From a bacterium (GTDB lineage: Bacteria > Chloroflexota > Anaerolineae > Caldilineales > Caldilineaceae): 64,000 bases of DNA. Below, in pieces: positions 27,175 to 36,848 of this stretch. Each line of letters starts with the position of its first letter. The first letter of the stretch is position 1. The notes beneath the pieces are model-generated. The model was not told the DNA's origin, did not search any database, and worked only from the letters and a program-made list of their open reading frames with translations. The position numbers were made by a program, and so were the translations under genes. The stretch lies in NCBI GenBank assembly GCA_016124945.1, contig WGMT01000003.1, positions 1 through 64,000 on the forward strand, written 5' to 3'.

Positions 27175-27312
27175 CTAGAATTTCCTCAACACCCTCACAA
27201 CCCCAACAAAACACCCCTCCGCTACAGTATCCCTACCCATGTCCAAAAATTTTAGCCCCCAACCTATCAACATGATGCCCTATCAACGTGACGATGGCGA
27301 AAGTGAGGATCT

Positions 27313-28407
27313 ATGTACTCGTTCGATATGACGGCGGAACAGAAGATGTTGGTGGAGACGGTGCATCGTTACGCCGAAAAGGTGTTGCGTCCTGTGTATC
27401 GCGACGCCGAAGAGGATCAGTGTGCGCCGGCCAATGCTATCCGCACAGGGTGGGAATTAGGATTGCTGCCTGCGTCGATTGATGCGGCGTTTGGCGGTTT
27501 TGGCGAGTATTCGGCGTTGATGAGTGCGCTCTTCCTTGAGGAATTGGGCTGGGGTGACGTGGGCCTGTCTTTGCACCTGCTGGCGCCGAACCTTTTTGCT
27601 CTGCCGGTGGCCCTCTTTGGGACAAAGGAGCAACAGGCCGAATTCCTGCCCCGCTTCTGCGATGAGAATTTTCCTCAAGCCACGGCGGCGCTGATCGAGC
27701 CAGTCTATCAGTTCGATCCGACCACACTGGCGACGACGGCGGAAAAGGACGGCGACCACTACGTGATCAACGGCGTGAAGACGATGGTGCCACTGGCCAA
27801 CGAAGCGAAGACCTTCCTCGTCTACGCCCAGGAACGCAACCGCACCCAGGCCTTTATCGTCCCTGCGGCGACGGTGGGCGTGACCGTGGCCGACCGTGTC
27901 ACCATGATGGGGGCGCGGGCGTTGGCCGTTTTCAGCCTAAGGTTCGACGGCGTCAAGGTCCCCGCGGCGAATCGGCTGGGCGGGCTGAAGGGCATTCGGC
28001 TCAGCCGTCTGCTCACGGTGACCCGCATGTCCGCGGCGGCGCTGGCCATCGGACAGGCACGCGCCGCCTACGAATACGCACTGGCCTACGCCAAGGAACG
28101 CACCGCCTTCGGCGAACCCATCGCCCATCGTCAGAGCATCGCCTTCATGCTGGCCGAGATGGCGATGGAGATCGAAGGCGTGCGTTTGCAGGTGTGGGAA
28201 GCAGCCTACCGCTTCGACAGCCGCGAAGACGCCACCCGCCTTGCCGCCCTGGCCAAGCTTGCCGCCGACAAAATGGTGTTGCAGGTGACAGACCACGCCG
28301 TGCAGATCCTAGGCGGTCATGGCTACATTCGCGAACACCCGGTGGAACTGTGGCTGCGCAACGGACGCGGCTTTGCCGCCTGGGGAGAAGGGCTCGTCAT
28401 GGCGTAA
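27313..28407 (+). CDS. Acyl-CoA dehydrogenase family protein
   Basis: A 364-residue flavoprotein of the acyl-CoA dehydrogenase superfamily, a little short of the usual ~380. An N-terminal helical domain, a middle beta domain (TAALIEP, VINGVKTMVPLA) and a C-terminal four-helix domain are visible: YAKERTAFGEPIAHRQSIAFMLAEM and ILGGHGYIREHPVELWLRNGRG. The C-terminal Glu-Gly (AWGEGLVMA) is in the place of the catalytic Glu loop. The FAD-contact segment (normally TEP.AGSD) is ALIEPVYQFDP, so substrate and activity are uncertain. GAGG precedes ATG 27313. It pairs with the next gene, also an acyl-CoA dehydrogenase; the two may form a heteromer, as known for some steroid-type enzymes. Confidence 0.88.
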   Translation: MYSFDMTAEQKMLVETVHRYAEKVLRPVYRDAEEDQCAPANAIRTGWELGLLPASIDAAFGGFGEYSALMSALFLEELGWGDVGLSLHLLAPNLFALPVALFGTKEQQAEFLPRFCDENFPQATAALIEPVYQFDPTTLATTAEKDGDHYVINGVKTMVPLANEAKTFLVYAQERNRTQAFIVPAATVGVTVADRVTMMGARALAVFSLRFDGVKVPAANRLGGLKGIRLSRLLTVTRMSAAALAIGQARAAYEYALAYAKERTAFGEPIAHRQSIAFMLAEMAMEIEGVRLQVWEAAYRFDSREDATRLAALAKLAADKMVLQVTDHAVQILGGHGYIREHPVELWLRNGRGFAAWGEGLVMA

Positions 28408-28412
28408 CACAC

Positions 28413-28508
28413 CGCTCCAACGTTCCAACGTTCCAACGCTCCAACGCTTCAACGTTCCACCGCTCCAACGCTTCAACGCTCCAACGTTCCAACGTTCCAC
28501 CGCTTCAT
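28413..28508. repeat. Twelve-copy octamer array (CGYTCCAA)
   Basis: Twelve consecutive 8-bp units, mostly CGTTCCAA, CGCTCCAA or CGCTTCAA, with no inverted partner. It fills the gap between the two acyl-CoA dehydrogenase genes and ends beside the Shine-Dalgarno AAGGAG of the second. Confidence 0.95.
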
Positions 28509-28526
28509 CAAGGAGAACTCATCCCT

Positions 28527-29858
<1,332 letters not shown>

Positions 29859-29863
29859 GAGGA

Positions 29864-30023
29864 GGTGATTGGTGATTAGTGATTGGTGATTGGGTCTCGA
29901 AATATGTGTATGAATCCGCCCAACCACATGCCGGACAAGACTATGGTTTGTCCATTCATTATGGTTTGTCCATTCATTGCCGAATGGGCAAACCCAATCA
30001 CCAATCACTAATCACCAATCACC
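29864..30023. repeat. Perfect 31-bp inverted heptamer array with duplicated loop
   Basis: The arms 29864-29894 and 29993-30023 are exact complements made of GATTGGT/GATTAGT heptamers. The 98-base loop contains an 18-bp tandem duplication (TATGGTTTGTCCATTCAT at 29942-29959 and 29960-29977). It lies between convergent genes; the NUDIX stop abuts the right arm. Confidence 0.93.
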
Positions 30024-30024
30024 A

Positions 30025-30750
30025 CTACGGAAAGCGTCGCCGCGCCTGTTCCAACTCAATGGCTTTGGCAGTGAAGCGGTAGAGTTTGGCCGGGCGGTGA
30101 TCGCCTTCGCGCTTGTTGCCCGTCTCTTCGAGGACGCCGGTGGAGAGGATCTTGCGGCGAAAGTTGCGTTTGTCTAGCGGCTCGTGGAGCACCGTTTCGT
30201 AGACGGATTGCAACTCCGACAGGGTGAACTCGCGCGGGAGCAAAAGGAAGCCCAGCGCCGTCCACTCTAGCTTCCAGCGCAGCCGTTGCAGCGCATATTC
30301 CAGGATACGATCGTGGTCGAAGGCTAACTTCGGCAGATCGTACATGTTCCACCAGCGGGCGTCGTGGGCGTCGTCACCGCTGCGCACCTGAAGTTGCGCC
30401 GCCTCTTCCGCACTTAGCAGGACAAAATAGGCTACGGTGATCACCCGTCCCCGTGGATCGCGATCCGGTGCGCCGAAGGTGTACAACTGCTCCAAGTAGA
30501 CGTCACGCACGCCGGTCTCTTCTTCGAGTTCACGGCGGGCCGCCTCTTCCAACGACTCCTCCATGTTGATAAAGCCGCCCGGCAGCGCCCACTGATCCTT
30601 GAACGGCTCCCCACCGCGCTGAATCAACAATACCTGAAGCTGATCCCCCAAAAAGGCATAGAGGACCATGTCCACGGTGACCGACGGGCGTGGGTATTCG
30701 TAAGTGTAGGCAGACGGTTGACGCTGTTCGTTGGACATGAGACTGGACAT
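30025..30750 (-). CDS. NUDIX hydrolase / NrtR-like transcriptional regulator
   Basis: A 241-residue protein with two parts. Residues ~25-150 form a NUDIX domain with an intact box (GGFINMEESLEEAARRELEEETGV). Residues ~160-240 form a winged-helix domain (FTLSELQSVYETVLHEPLDKRNFRRKIL), the plan of NrtR regulators, which use an ADP-ribose-binding NUDIX domain to sense NAD metabolism. Many NrtR proteins have a decayed box, while here it is complete, so hydrolase activity may remain. No NAD gene lies beside it. A promoter candidate lies just upstream. It is divergent from Tex. Confidence 0.88.
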   Translation of the reverse strand: MSSLMSNEQRQPSAYTYEYPRPSVTVDMVLYAFLGDQLQVLLIQRGGEPFKDQWALPGGFINMEESLEEAARRELEEETGVRDVYLEQLYTFGAPDRDPRGRVITVAYFVLLSAEEAAQLQVRSGDDAHDARWWNMYDLPKLAFDHDRILEYALQRLRWKLEWTALGFLLLPREFTLSELQSVYETVLHEPLDKRNFRRKILSTGVLEETGNKREGDHRPAKLYRFTAKAIELEQARRRFP

Positions 30751-30771
30751 AGAAAGTCATTCCTGATGGCG

Positions 30772-30800
30772 TTTTTAAAATTACTATAAACAAAAGTCAA
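30772..30800 (-). promoter_or_regulatory. Candidate promoter of the NUDIX regulator
   Basis: On the minus strand TTGACT (30800-30795) and TAAAAA (30777-30772) are 17 bases apart, in an AT-rich stretch that stands out locally. This would start transcription a few bases before the coding region. Confidence 0.35.
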
Positions 30801-30877
30801 TATACCACAAACTAACATCTTGGCGTTTTGGCCCCCCATCTGGTAAATTGATGATTCTTGTGAACATCTGTACTAGG

Positions 30878-31026
30878 GTTGAGTGAGGAGAGATTCTGAA
30901 ACCCTGTGCTTGAATCAGATCGCTCCGACCGTAATGCGTAGTGCGTATACTGGTACACGCACTACGCACTACACTTGCACGAGATCTCTTTCAACTAAAC
31001 AGGATCAGAGCCTCTCCTCACCCAAC
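30878..31026. repeat. Nested inverted repeat upstream of Tex
   Basis: The outer arms GTTGAGTGAGGAGAG (30878-30892) and CTCTCCTCACCCAAC (31012-31026) match at 14 of 15 positions. Inside, a second inverted repeat around TACTGGTACACGCAC uses the GTAGTGC heptamer (about 30930-30970). It occupies most of the Tex 5' leader in the 303-bp divergent gap. Confidence 0.8.
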
Positions 31027-31053
31027 ATGCGCCACTCCCGAGGGGAACCCAAA

Positions 31054-33237
31054 ATGGATCAACAGACTCTCATCCGCGCCATCGCCCGTGATCTCAACTT
31101 ACAGGTGAGTCAGGTGGCCGGCGCCGTGGAACTGCTCGACGAAGGCAACACCATCCCCTTCATTGCCCGCTACCGCAAGGAACGCACCGGCGTGCTCGAC
31201 GAAGAACAACTGCGCGCCGTGGCCGAACGCCTCACCTACCTGCGCACCCTCGACGAACGCAAGCAGACGGCGCTGTCCTCCATCCAAGAGCAGGGCAAGC
31301 TCACAGACGAACTGCGCCAGGCCATCACCGCCGCCGAAACGCTGCAAGCCGTGGAAGATCTCTACCTGCCTTATAAGCCCAAACGGCGCACCCGCGCCAC
31401 CGTCGCCCGCGAATTGGGGCTGGAACCGCTGGCCCAACTCCTACTGGCGCAGCCAGGGGACCAGAACCCCGATGCCGCCGCGCAAGCATTCTTGTCGGCG
31501 GACGTGGCCGATGTGGCCGCCGCACTGGCCGGCGCAAGGGACATTGTCGCCGAGCAGGTGGCCGAAACGGCGACTGTGCGACAGTACGCGCGCGACCAGT
31601 ACTACCAAAAAGGCGATCTCAGCGCCGAAGTCAAAGCAGATCCAGAACGCAAATACGAAACCTACTACCAGTTCAACACGCCCATCAACAAGCTTCAGCC
31701 CCATCAAGTGCTGGCGCTCAACCGTGGCGAAAATGACAAGGCGCTTAAGGTCTCCTTTGCCGATCCCAAAACATTGATTGTGCAATTGGCCGAGCGACTG
31801 CTGGAGATCAACCCACGTTCGCCCTTTGCCGCCCACCTCAAGGCCGCCGTGGACGACGGCTACGAACGGCTGCTCAAGCCCGCCGTGGAACGTGAAGTGC
31901 GCCGCGCCCTCACCGATTCCGCCGACGATCACGCCATCGACGCCTTCCAGAAGAATCTGCGTTCGCTGCTGCTACAACCGCCGCTCAAAAACCGCAATGT
32001 CATGGGCGTGGATCCGGCCTACCGCACCGGCTGCAAGATCGCCGTCTGCGACGCCACCGGCAAGGTCCTCGACACGGTGACCGTCTACCCACATCAGCCC
32101 CAAAACCAGCGCCAGGACGCCCTCAAGGTGATGGAAGCGCTGGTCAAAAAGCACAACGTGGGCGCAGTCGCCATAGGCAATGGCACCGCCAGTCGCGAAA
32201 CCGAGCAACTGGTGGCCGATCTCCTGCGCGGCATCAAAGGGGACGTGGCCTACGTCATGGTCAACGAAGCGGGAGCCAGCGTCTACTCGGCGTCGCCCCT
32301 GGCGCGCAAGGAACTGCCCGATCTCGACGTGTCGATCCGCGGCGCGGTCTCGATTGCGCGGCGGCTGCAAGATCCCCTGGCCGAACTGGTGAAGATCGAT
32401 CCCAAGAGCATCGGCGTCGGCCTCTACCAGCACGATGTCGATCAAAAGAAGCTGGCCGAAGCGTTAGACGCCGTCATTGAATCCGTCGTCAACAACGTGG
32501 GCGTCAATGTCAACACGGCGTCGCCTGCGCTCTTGCAACAGGTGGCAGGCCTCACCAGCCGCACTGCCGAGAACATTGTGGCCCACCGCGACCAAAACGG
32601 CCCTTTCCGGGCGCGCAAGGAGATCCTCAAAGTGAGCGGTGTCGGCCCCAAGGCATTTGAGCAGGCAGCCGGCTTCCTGCGCATCCCCGACGGCGACAAC
32701 CCGCTTGACAATACCGGCATCCACCCCGAAAGCTACACAGTAGTGGAACGCCTCGTGGCCCCCTTCAACGAACTGAGCAAAGTTCCCGTGGATCGTCTGC
32801 GCAAAGACGTGCCCAAGCTGGCGCAACAGCTCGCCGTGGGTGAACCCACACTGCAAGACATCCTCGACGCGCTGGCGCGCCCCGGTCGCGATCCGCGCGA
32901 AGATCTGGACGCGCCGATCTTGCGTACCGACGTCCTTTCCATGGAGGATCTGAAAGAGGGCATGATGCTCAAGGGGACGGTGCGCAACGTCGTCGCCTTT
33001 GGCGCATTCGTCGACATCGGCGTCAAACAGGATGGCCTGGTCCACGTGTCGGCGATGGCAGATCGTTTCATCCGCGACCCGCACGAAGTGGTGAGCGTGG
33101 GCGATGTTGTTGACGTGCGCGTGGTCAGCGTAGACAAACAGCGCGGTCGCATTGCCCTGAGCATGAAGAAGGAAGAGGCAGCGCCCAGCGCGCCGAAGAA
33201 AGGCCGATCCGCACCGACGTGGGCGGTGAAGGATTAG
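31054..33237 (+). CDS. tex: Tex-family RNA-binding transcription accessory protein
   Basis: A 727-residue Tex protein, the normal length. The order is: N-terminal helical region (GAVELLDEGNTIPFIARYRKE), a YqgF/RNase-H-like domain (VMGVDPAYRTGCKIAV), tandem helix-hairpin-helix elements (NVGVNVNTASPALLQQVAG) and a C-terminal S1 domain (~638-710, LKGTVRNVVAFGAFVDIGVKQDGLVHVS). Tex resembles eukaryotic Spt6 and binds nucleic acid and RNA polymerase. ATG 31054 is chosen since the family's N-terminus begins there and AGGGGA precedes it. The stop TAG lies in the first GATTAGG unit of the repeat that follows. Confidence 0.96.
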   Translation: MDQQTLIRAIARDLNLQVSQVAGAVELLDEGNTIPFIARYRKERTGVLDEEQLRAVAERLTYLRTLDERKQTALSSIQEQGKLTDELRQAITAAETLQAVEDLYLPYKPKRRTRATVARELGLEPLAQLLLAQPGDQNPDAAAQAFLSADVADVAAALAGARDIVAEQVAETATVRQYARDQYYQKGDLSAEVKADPERKYETYYQFNTPINKLQPHQVLALNRGENDKALKVSFADPKTLIVQLAERLLEINPRSPFAAHLKAAVDDGYERLLKPAVEREVRRALTDSADDHAIDAFQKNLRSLLLQPPLKNRNVMGVDPAYRTGCKIAVCDATGKVLDTVTVYPHQPQNQRQDALKVMEALVKKHNVGAVAIGNGTASRETEQLVADLLRGIKGDVAYVMVNEAGASVYSASPLARKELPDLDVSIRGAVSIARRLQDPLAELVKIDPKSIGVGLYQHDVDQKKLAEALDAVIESVVNNVGVNVNTASPALLQQVAGLTSRTAENIVAHRDQNGPFRARKEILKVSGVGPKAFEQAAGFLRIPDGDNPLDNTGIHPESYTVVERLVAPFNELSKVPVDRLRKDVPKLAQQLAVGEPTLQDILDALARPGRDPREDLDAPILRTDVLSMEDLKEGMMLKGTVRNVVAFGAFVDIGVKQDGLVHVSAMADRFIRDPHEVVSVGDVVDVRVVSVDKQRGRIALSMKKEEAAPSAPKKGRSAPTWAVKD

Positions 33238-33266
33238 GGATTGGGGATTGGGGATTAGGGACTGGA
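33232..33266. repeat. Five-copy heptamer array at the Tex stop
   Basis: GATTAGG, GATTGGG, GATTGGG, GATTAGG, GACTGGA in tandem. The Tex stop codon lies in the first unit. No inverted partner is present; the next hairpin begins 32 bp later. Confidence 0.85.
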
Positions 33267-33297
33267 TCGCCTTATTGACGGCAGTCCTGTTTAGAGA

Positions 33298-33349
33298 TGA
33301 TGGGATGACGAGATGATGCATTCTGCTACATCATCTCGTCATCCCATCA
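33298..33349. repeat. Perfect 21-bp-arm hairpin (GATGGGAT type)
   Basis: Arms 33298-33318 and 33329-33349 are exact complements with a 10-base loop. It lies after Tex and just before the promoter of the toxin-antitoxin pair, and could insulate the two. Confidence 0.9.
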
Positions 33350-33363
33350 CCTGTTCTTTTCGG

Positions 33364-33392
33364 TTGACAGCCAGTAGTTTGCACGCTAAACT
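33364..33392 (+). promoter_or_regulatory. Promoter of the Phd/PIN operon
   Basis: TTGACA (33364-33369) and TAAACT (33387-33392) with 17-base spacing, 46 bp before the antitoxin ATG. A near-consensus sigma-70 promoter. Confidence 0.6.
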
Positions 33393-33437
33393 GAGCAAAA
33401 TTTCGGTCAATCTATTGGACAGTTTTGGGAGGTTAAG

Positions 33438-33770
33438 ATGCCGAGGATGATTTCTGCCAGTGAAGCAAAAGCGAAATTTGGTGCGCTGCGCAAGTGGGCT
33501 GTCGAGCAACAGGATGAGGTGATCGTCGAGGTACACGGCGAACCGGAAGTTGTCCTGATGGACTACGCCAAGTATCAAGAGTATCAGCGTTTGCGCGACG
33601 AGGAACGGCGACGACAGGCATGGGCCGTGGTCGAATCGCTGCGGCAGGAAGTCAACGCGCTGAATGAAGATCTCAGTGCAGAGGAAGCATACCGCCTCGC
33701 TGGATTTTCCGAAGCCGTTATTGAGGAAACGCTGCGTAAAGATCGGGAGCTTGCCGCCGCAACCGCATGA
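33438..33770 (+). CDS. Phd/YefM-type antitoxin
   Basis: A 110-residue protein. The N-terminus MPRMISASEAKAKFGALRKWAVEQQDEVIVEVHGEPEVVLM is of the Phd/YefM DNA-binding type. The long charged helical remainder (RLRDEERRRQ, SAEEAYRLAGFSEAV) would wrap the toxin. It overlaps the downstream PIN gene by four bases (ATGA), the classical toxin-antitoxin layout, and has its own strong promoter. It probably represses its own operon as a complex with the toxin. Confidence 0.88.
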   Translation: MPRMISASEAKAKFGALRKWAVEQQDEVIVEVHGEPEVVLMDYAKYQEYQRLRDEERRRQAWAVVESLRQEVNALNEDLSAEEAYRLAGFSEAVIEETLRKDRELAAATA

Positions 33771-34207
33771 ACGTTCTCCTCGACACCAACGTCTATGTGA
33801 GCTACCTGCTCTCTAGAGAAGCAACCAGCACCGTAAATACGGTAGTGCGCACTTGTCTGCTTCAGGATGAAGTACAGCTCTTTGTACCCCAAGAGGTGAT
33901 CGACGAGCTACGTGAGATATCTGGGCGTCCTAAGCTGAAAAAGGTGCTTCCATTTGACGTCATTCAAAGGCTCGTGATACAGCTTCAAACGCTGACGATC
34001 ATTGTGCCGCCGGTGGCGAAACCAGCCGCCTTTACGCGCGATCACAAAGACGACTATCTGGTCGTTCAATCACTTTTGCATCGCGTCGACTACCTGATCA
34101 GCGGCGACCTGGATCTCCTGACGTTGGGTGCAGTCGAGTCTCTGAAAATTGTGTCCCCAGCCCGGTTTCTCGACATCTTACAGCAAGCAGGGATGATACA
34201 GCGCTAA
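33767..34207 (+). CDS. PIN-domain ribonuclease toxin
   Basis: A 146-residue PIN protein of the group that includes COG1569-type putative toxins. Metal-binding acidic residues are in place: Asp6 (LLDTNVYVS), Glu47 or Glu50 (EVIDELREI), Asp96 (RDHKDDYLV) and Asp114/116 (SGDLDLL). It overlaps the antitoxin by four bases and should be inhibited by it. Toxicity and RNA target are unknown. Confidence 0.88.
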   Translation: MNVLLDTNVYVSYLLSREATSTVNTVVRTCLLQDEVQLFVPQEVIDELREISGRPKLKKVLPFDVIQRLVIQLQTLTIIVPPVAKPAAFTRDHKDDYLVVQSLLHRVDYLISGDLDLLTLGAVESLKIVSPARFLDILQQAGMIQR

Positions 34208-34244
34208 CACCGAGTCACCAATCACCCTCATTCAAGGAGCCGAC

Positions 34245-34874
34245 ATGGCGCGACGTGAAAAAGAAAAGCTAACGCCGGCGCAGCAGATGTGGAATCAACG
34301 CCATGCATCTTATTTGACGGCATTTAATTTTGCGGCGACGGATTTGCAGGCGAACGAGGCCGGCGTGCTTTCGCCCAAGCAAAACGCGGACAAAACAACG
34401 CTACTGGTGCTGCAATTGTTGCTGGGTGTACCACTTTACAGTTTCCTGGTGCTGGCGATTTTGCGCAACGGCTTCGGCCTCACCATCGACGAGTGGATCG
34501 CCGGCCTTTTGGGCATGGCAGGTACGTCGTCGACCTTTGCCGTGGCCTGGATTATGCTGGCAGTGGGGGCGGTGCTGATTTCGTTTTTTTGGTGGGTGCC
34601 GAGGCTACAAGATTACAGAGCCGGTCGTGTCCTCAGCGTAGACGGAAAACCAACCGATGCCCGTCCTTCGTCGTGGAACCCGCTGCAAGTCTTCCTCTAC
34701 CTACCCCTACGCAGCCGACGGCGCAACCACCGTGTCATCAACTTCCGCGTCGAGGACATCCCCATGCATCTAACCCAGGCCCAATTTGAACTCATCGATT
34801 CCTCGAAGAAACCACACACGTTCTACTACCTGCCGCGATCGAAGCAGGTGGTGGCCGTCGTGCCGAGGATCTGA
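34245..34874 (+). CDS. Unknown membrane protein
   Basis: A 209-residue protein with two membrane segments (~50-72 and ~93-118). The N-terminus is charged (MARREKEKLTPAQQ); the C-terminal soluble part (~125-209) includes RSRRRNHRVINFRVEDIPMHL and FYYLPRSKQVVAVVPRI. I know no family for it. AAGGAG precedes ATG 34245. It lies 37 bp after the PIN toxin but has its own ribosome-binding site, and it converges on the SbtA-like gene. It may be unrelated to both. Confidence 0.75.
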   Translation: MARREKEKLTPAQQMWNQRHASYLTAFNFAATDLQANEAGVLSPKQNADKTTLLVLQLLLGVPLYSFLVLAILRNGFGLTIDEWIAGLLGMAGTSSTFAVAWIMLAVGAVLISFFWWVPRLQDYRAGRVLSVDGKPTDARPSSWNPLQVFLYLPLRSRRRNHRVINFRVEDIPMHLTQAQFELIDSSKKPHTFYYLPRSKQVVAVVPRI

Positions 34875-34960
34875 CGACGGACGACGGACGACGGACTAAT
34901 GTCAAGCCTCTTGCCGTCGCAGCAACGAGCTTAACGGTTCCGTCGTCTGTCGTCTGTCGT
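34874..34960. repeat. Inverted heptamer array (ACGACGG)
   Basis: Arms 34874-34895 and 34939-34960 match at 20 of 22 positions, in ACGACGG/ACGACAG heptamers, with a 43-base loop. It lies between convergent genes; the upstream gene's stop (TGA, 34872-34874) overlaps the arm by one base. Confidence 0.9.
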
Positions 34961-34963
34961 CCA

Positions 34964-35944
34964 TCACCCCCCCCACCAGAGCCCAATCAAGCCCCAAAAC
35001 AGTGGAATCCCCAGCGCAATGTTGAAGGGAAAGGTGACGCCCAGCGAGAGCAGCTCGAAGAGGCCGGGGTTGGCTTCGGGGATGGCCTGACGCATGGCCG
35101 CGGGGACAACAATGTACGATGCGCTGGCGCAAAGCAGGGTGAAGAGAAGCGCGTCCCCGGGCGACATTGCCAGGAAGTAGGCCAGTGCAATGCCCAACAG
35201 CCCGTTGACGATGGGTGCAACGATGCCGAAGATCACCAACGGCGGGCCAACCTTGCGCAGCAGTTCCAACTTGCGCGCTGCCAACATGCCCACATCCAAC
35301 AAAAAGAGCAGCACGATCCCCTTGAAAATGCCGGTCATAAACGGCGCGAGATCTGCGCCTGCGCTGGGGCCGGTGATAAAGCCGATCACCAGGCTGCCCA
35401 ACAGCAACAACACCGTGCCATTGAGAAATGCTTCGTGCAGCAGAGACTTGACGCCCGGGCGCTTTTGCCCGCCGTCAGGGGCAGGCGCAAAGACACGCAC
35501 CAGCATGATCCCCATGATCACCGCGGGCGATTCCATAAGCGACATAATCGCCACCATGTAGCCGCCCGATTCCACCCCCAACCGCCCCAGAAACTCCGTC
35601 CCCACAATAAAGGTGACAATGCTGATGGAGCCATACGTGGCCGCCATCGCCGCCGCATCGTAGACGGTTAAGATCCGTTGCAAAATAAAGAATGAATAAA
35701 ACGGCACAAAGAGCGCCATCACCATCGCCGCCATAATGTAGATCAGCACATCGGTACTAAACCCGGCTTGCGCCAACTTTTCGCCGCCGGTATAGCCAAT
35801 GGAAATCAGCAGATAGCTGGAAAAGAATTTGGGCAGTGGATAGGGCAGTTCCAGGTCTGACTTGACGAGCACAGAAAGAAAGCCGAGGAAGAAGAAGAGC
35901 GCTGCCGGGCTAAGGATGTTGTTGACGACGGTGTTCAAATCCAT
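34964..35944 (-). CDS. SbtA-like sodium-dependent bicarbonate permease family
   Basis: A 326-residue, ~10-segment membrane protein. Its two inverted halves and the signatures YGSISIVTF and MESPAVIMGIMLVR match the SbtA/DUF897 family, whose cyanobacterial member imports bicarbonate with sodium. Outside cyanobacteria the substrate is mostly untested. ATG 35944 is chosen over an upstream start because GGGAG precedes it and the protein begins at once with a membrane segment. No SbtB/PII-like partner gene is adjacent. Confidence 0.88.
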   Translation of the reverse strand: MDLNTVVNNILSPAALFFFLGFLSVLVKSDLELPYPLPKFFSSYLLISIGYTGGEKLAQAGFSTDVLIYIMAAMVMALFVPFYSFFILQRILTVYDAAAMAATYGSISIVTFIVGTEFLGRLGVESGGYMVAIMSLMESPAVIMGIMLVRVFAPAPDGGQKRPGVKSLLHEAFLNGTVLLLLGSLVIGFITGPSAGADLAPFMTGIFKGIVLLFLLDVGMLAARKLELLRKVGPPLVIFGIVAPIVNGLLGIALAYFLAMSPGDALLFTLLCASASYIVVPAAMRQAIPEANPGLFELLSLGVTFPFNIALGIPLFWGLIGLWWGG

Positions 35945-36126
35945 GCAAAGATACTCCCGGGTGAAGGATCTGCGTGCGGCCCAGGTGAAAATGGTCGCGC
36001 CCACAGGCGATAAACATAGCACAGCCTCGCCGGCGTCATCAGTGACGCATGTCGGCGAGGCCGTAAATCGACACTAGATTATACAGGAAAAACGAAAGGA
36101 ATAGAAAAAGTGAGTCTGTTGACGGA

Positions 36127-36831
36127 CTACTCAGCCGGGTTTCCCACCAGCAGCGCATTCGGTGGGCCAACCAACTGGAGCGACGGGTGGTAGAACTCCA
36201 CCAGCCGACCGGCCTGCAAATCCTCGTCGCTGGTGCGTTCCATCACACGCAGCCAATGCTGCATGGTGTCGGCCACATAGAGCCCGGCAGCGGCGTAGTA
36301 CGAAATGATGCCATGACGCACGGCTACATCGTGGTAGTAGAAATCGCGTTCGTGGGCGCGACAAGAGAGTTCCGCACCGGGCGACGCGTACATGACAATC
36401 GCCGAAACATTGGCCGGCACACGGCCGGCAAGCAGATTGGTAAATCAGTGGTCGGGCAACACCAGCACCTTTGTCTGCGGGTTCAGATCCAGGATCGGCC
36501 AGATCTCCTCCCACAACACATGCTCGCCGTTGCCCAAATCGAGTCCTGGCGCGGCGGATTCGGGCTTGGTGCCCACGTAAAAGCCATTCCCCGTCACGTA
36601 AAGAAAAAGCGTGCGGATCATGCGTTCGCGCACCCGTTTGCCAATCGAACGCAGGAAATTCATCAGGATCGTACGATCCAACTGTCCTTCCATGCTGACA
36701 ATCTGGCTGGGATCCAGCCCGCGGTGGCGCAGCACATTGTACATCAGCCCCAGATCATGGTGCATGGAAAGATTGCCCGGCTGCGGCGCACCAATCAGGA
36801 CGGCAAGTTGATCATGGTTGGGTGTGAGCAT
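36127..36831 (-). pseudogene. Clan-CD (C13/caspase-like) peptidase-like gene with in-frame TGA at the Cys position
   Basis: One frame of 235 codons interrupted only by TGA at codon 129 (36447-36445). Before it, LFLYVTGNGFYVGTK matches the C13/caspase beta-strand that normally carries the catalytic His in TGHG; here Asn82 replaces His. The TGA follows KVLVLPDH and precedes FTNLLAG, just where the catalytic Cys of D-x-C-F/Q is expected. After it come SAIVMYASPGAELS and a normal C-terminal half. Neither half shows further damage. Either this is a recent nonsense mutation in an already altered peptidase, or the TGA is read through (for example as selenocysteine). A stem-loop lies 14-35 nt after the TGA. 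A second start at 36420 is not convincing as a separate gene. Confidence 0.65.
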
Positions 36832-36848
36832 GGGAAACTCCTGGAGAA

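Noticed and set aside
36127-36420. A separate 97-residue gene after the TGA
   Set aside because: It is in the same frame as the upstream half, completes the same fold, and its ATG/GTG choices have no Shine-Dalgarno.
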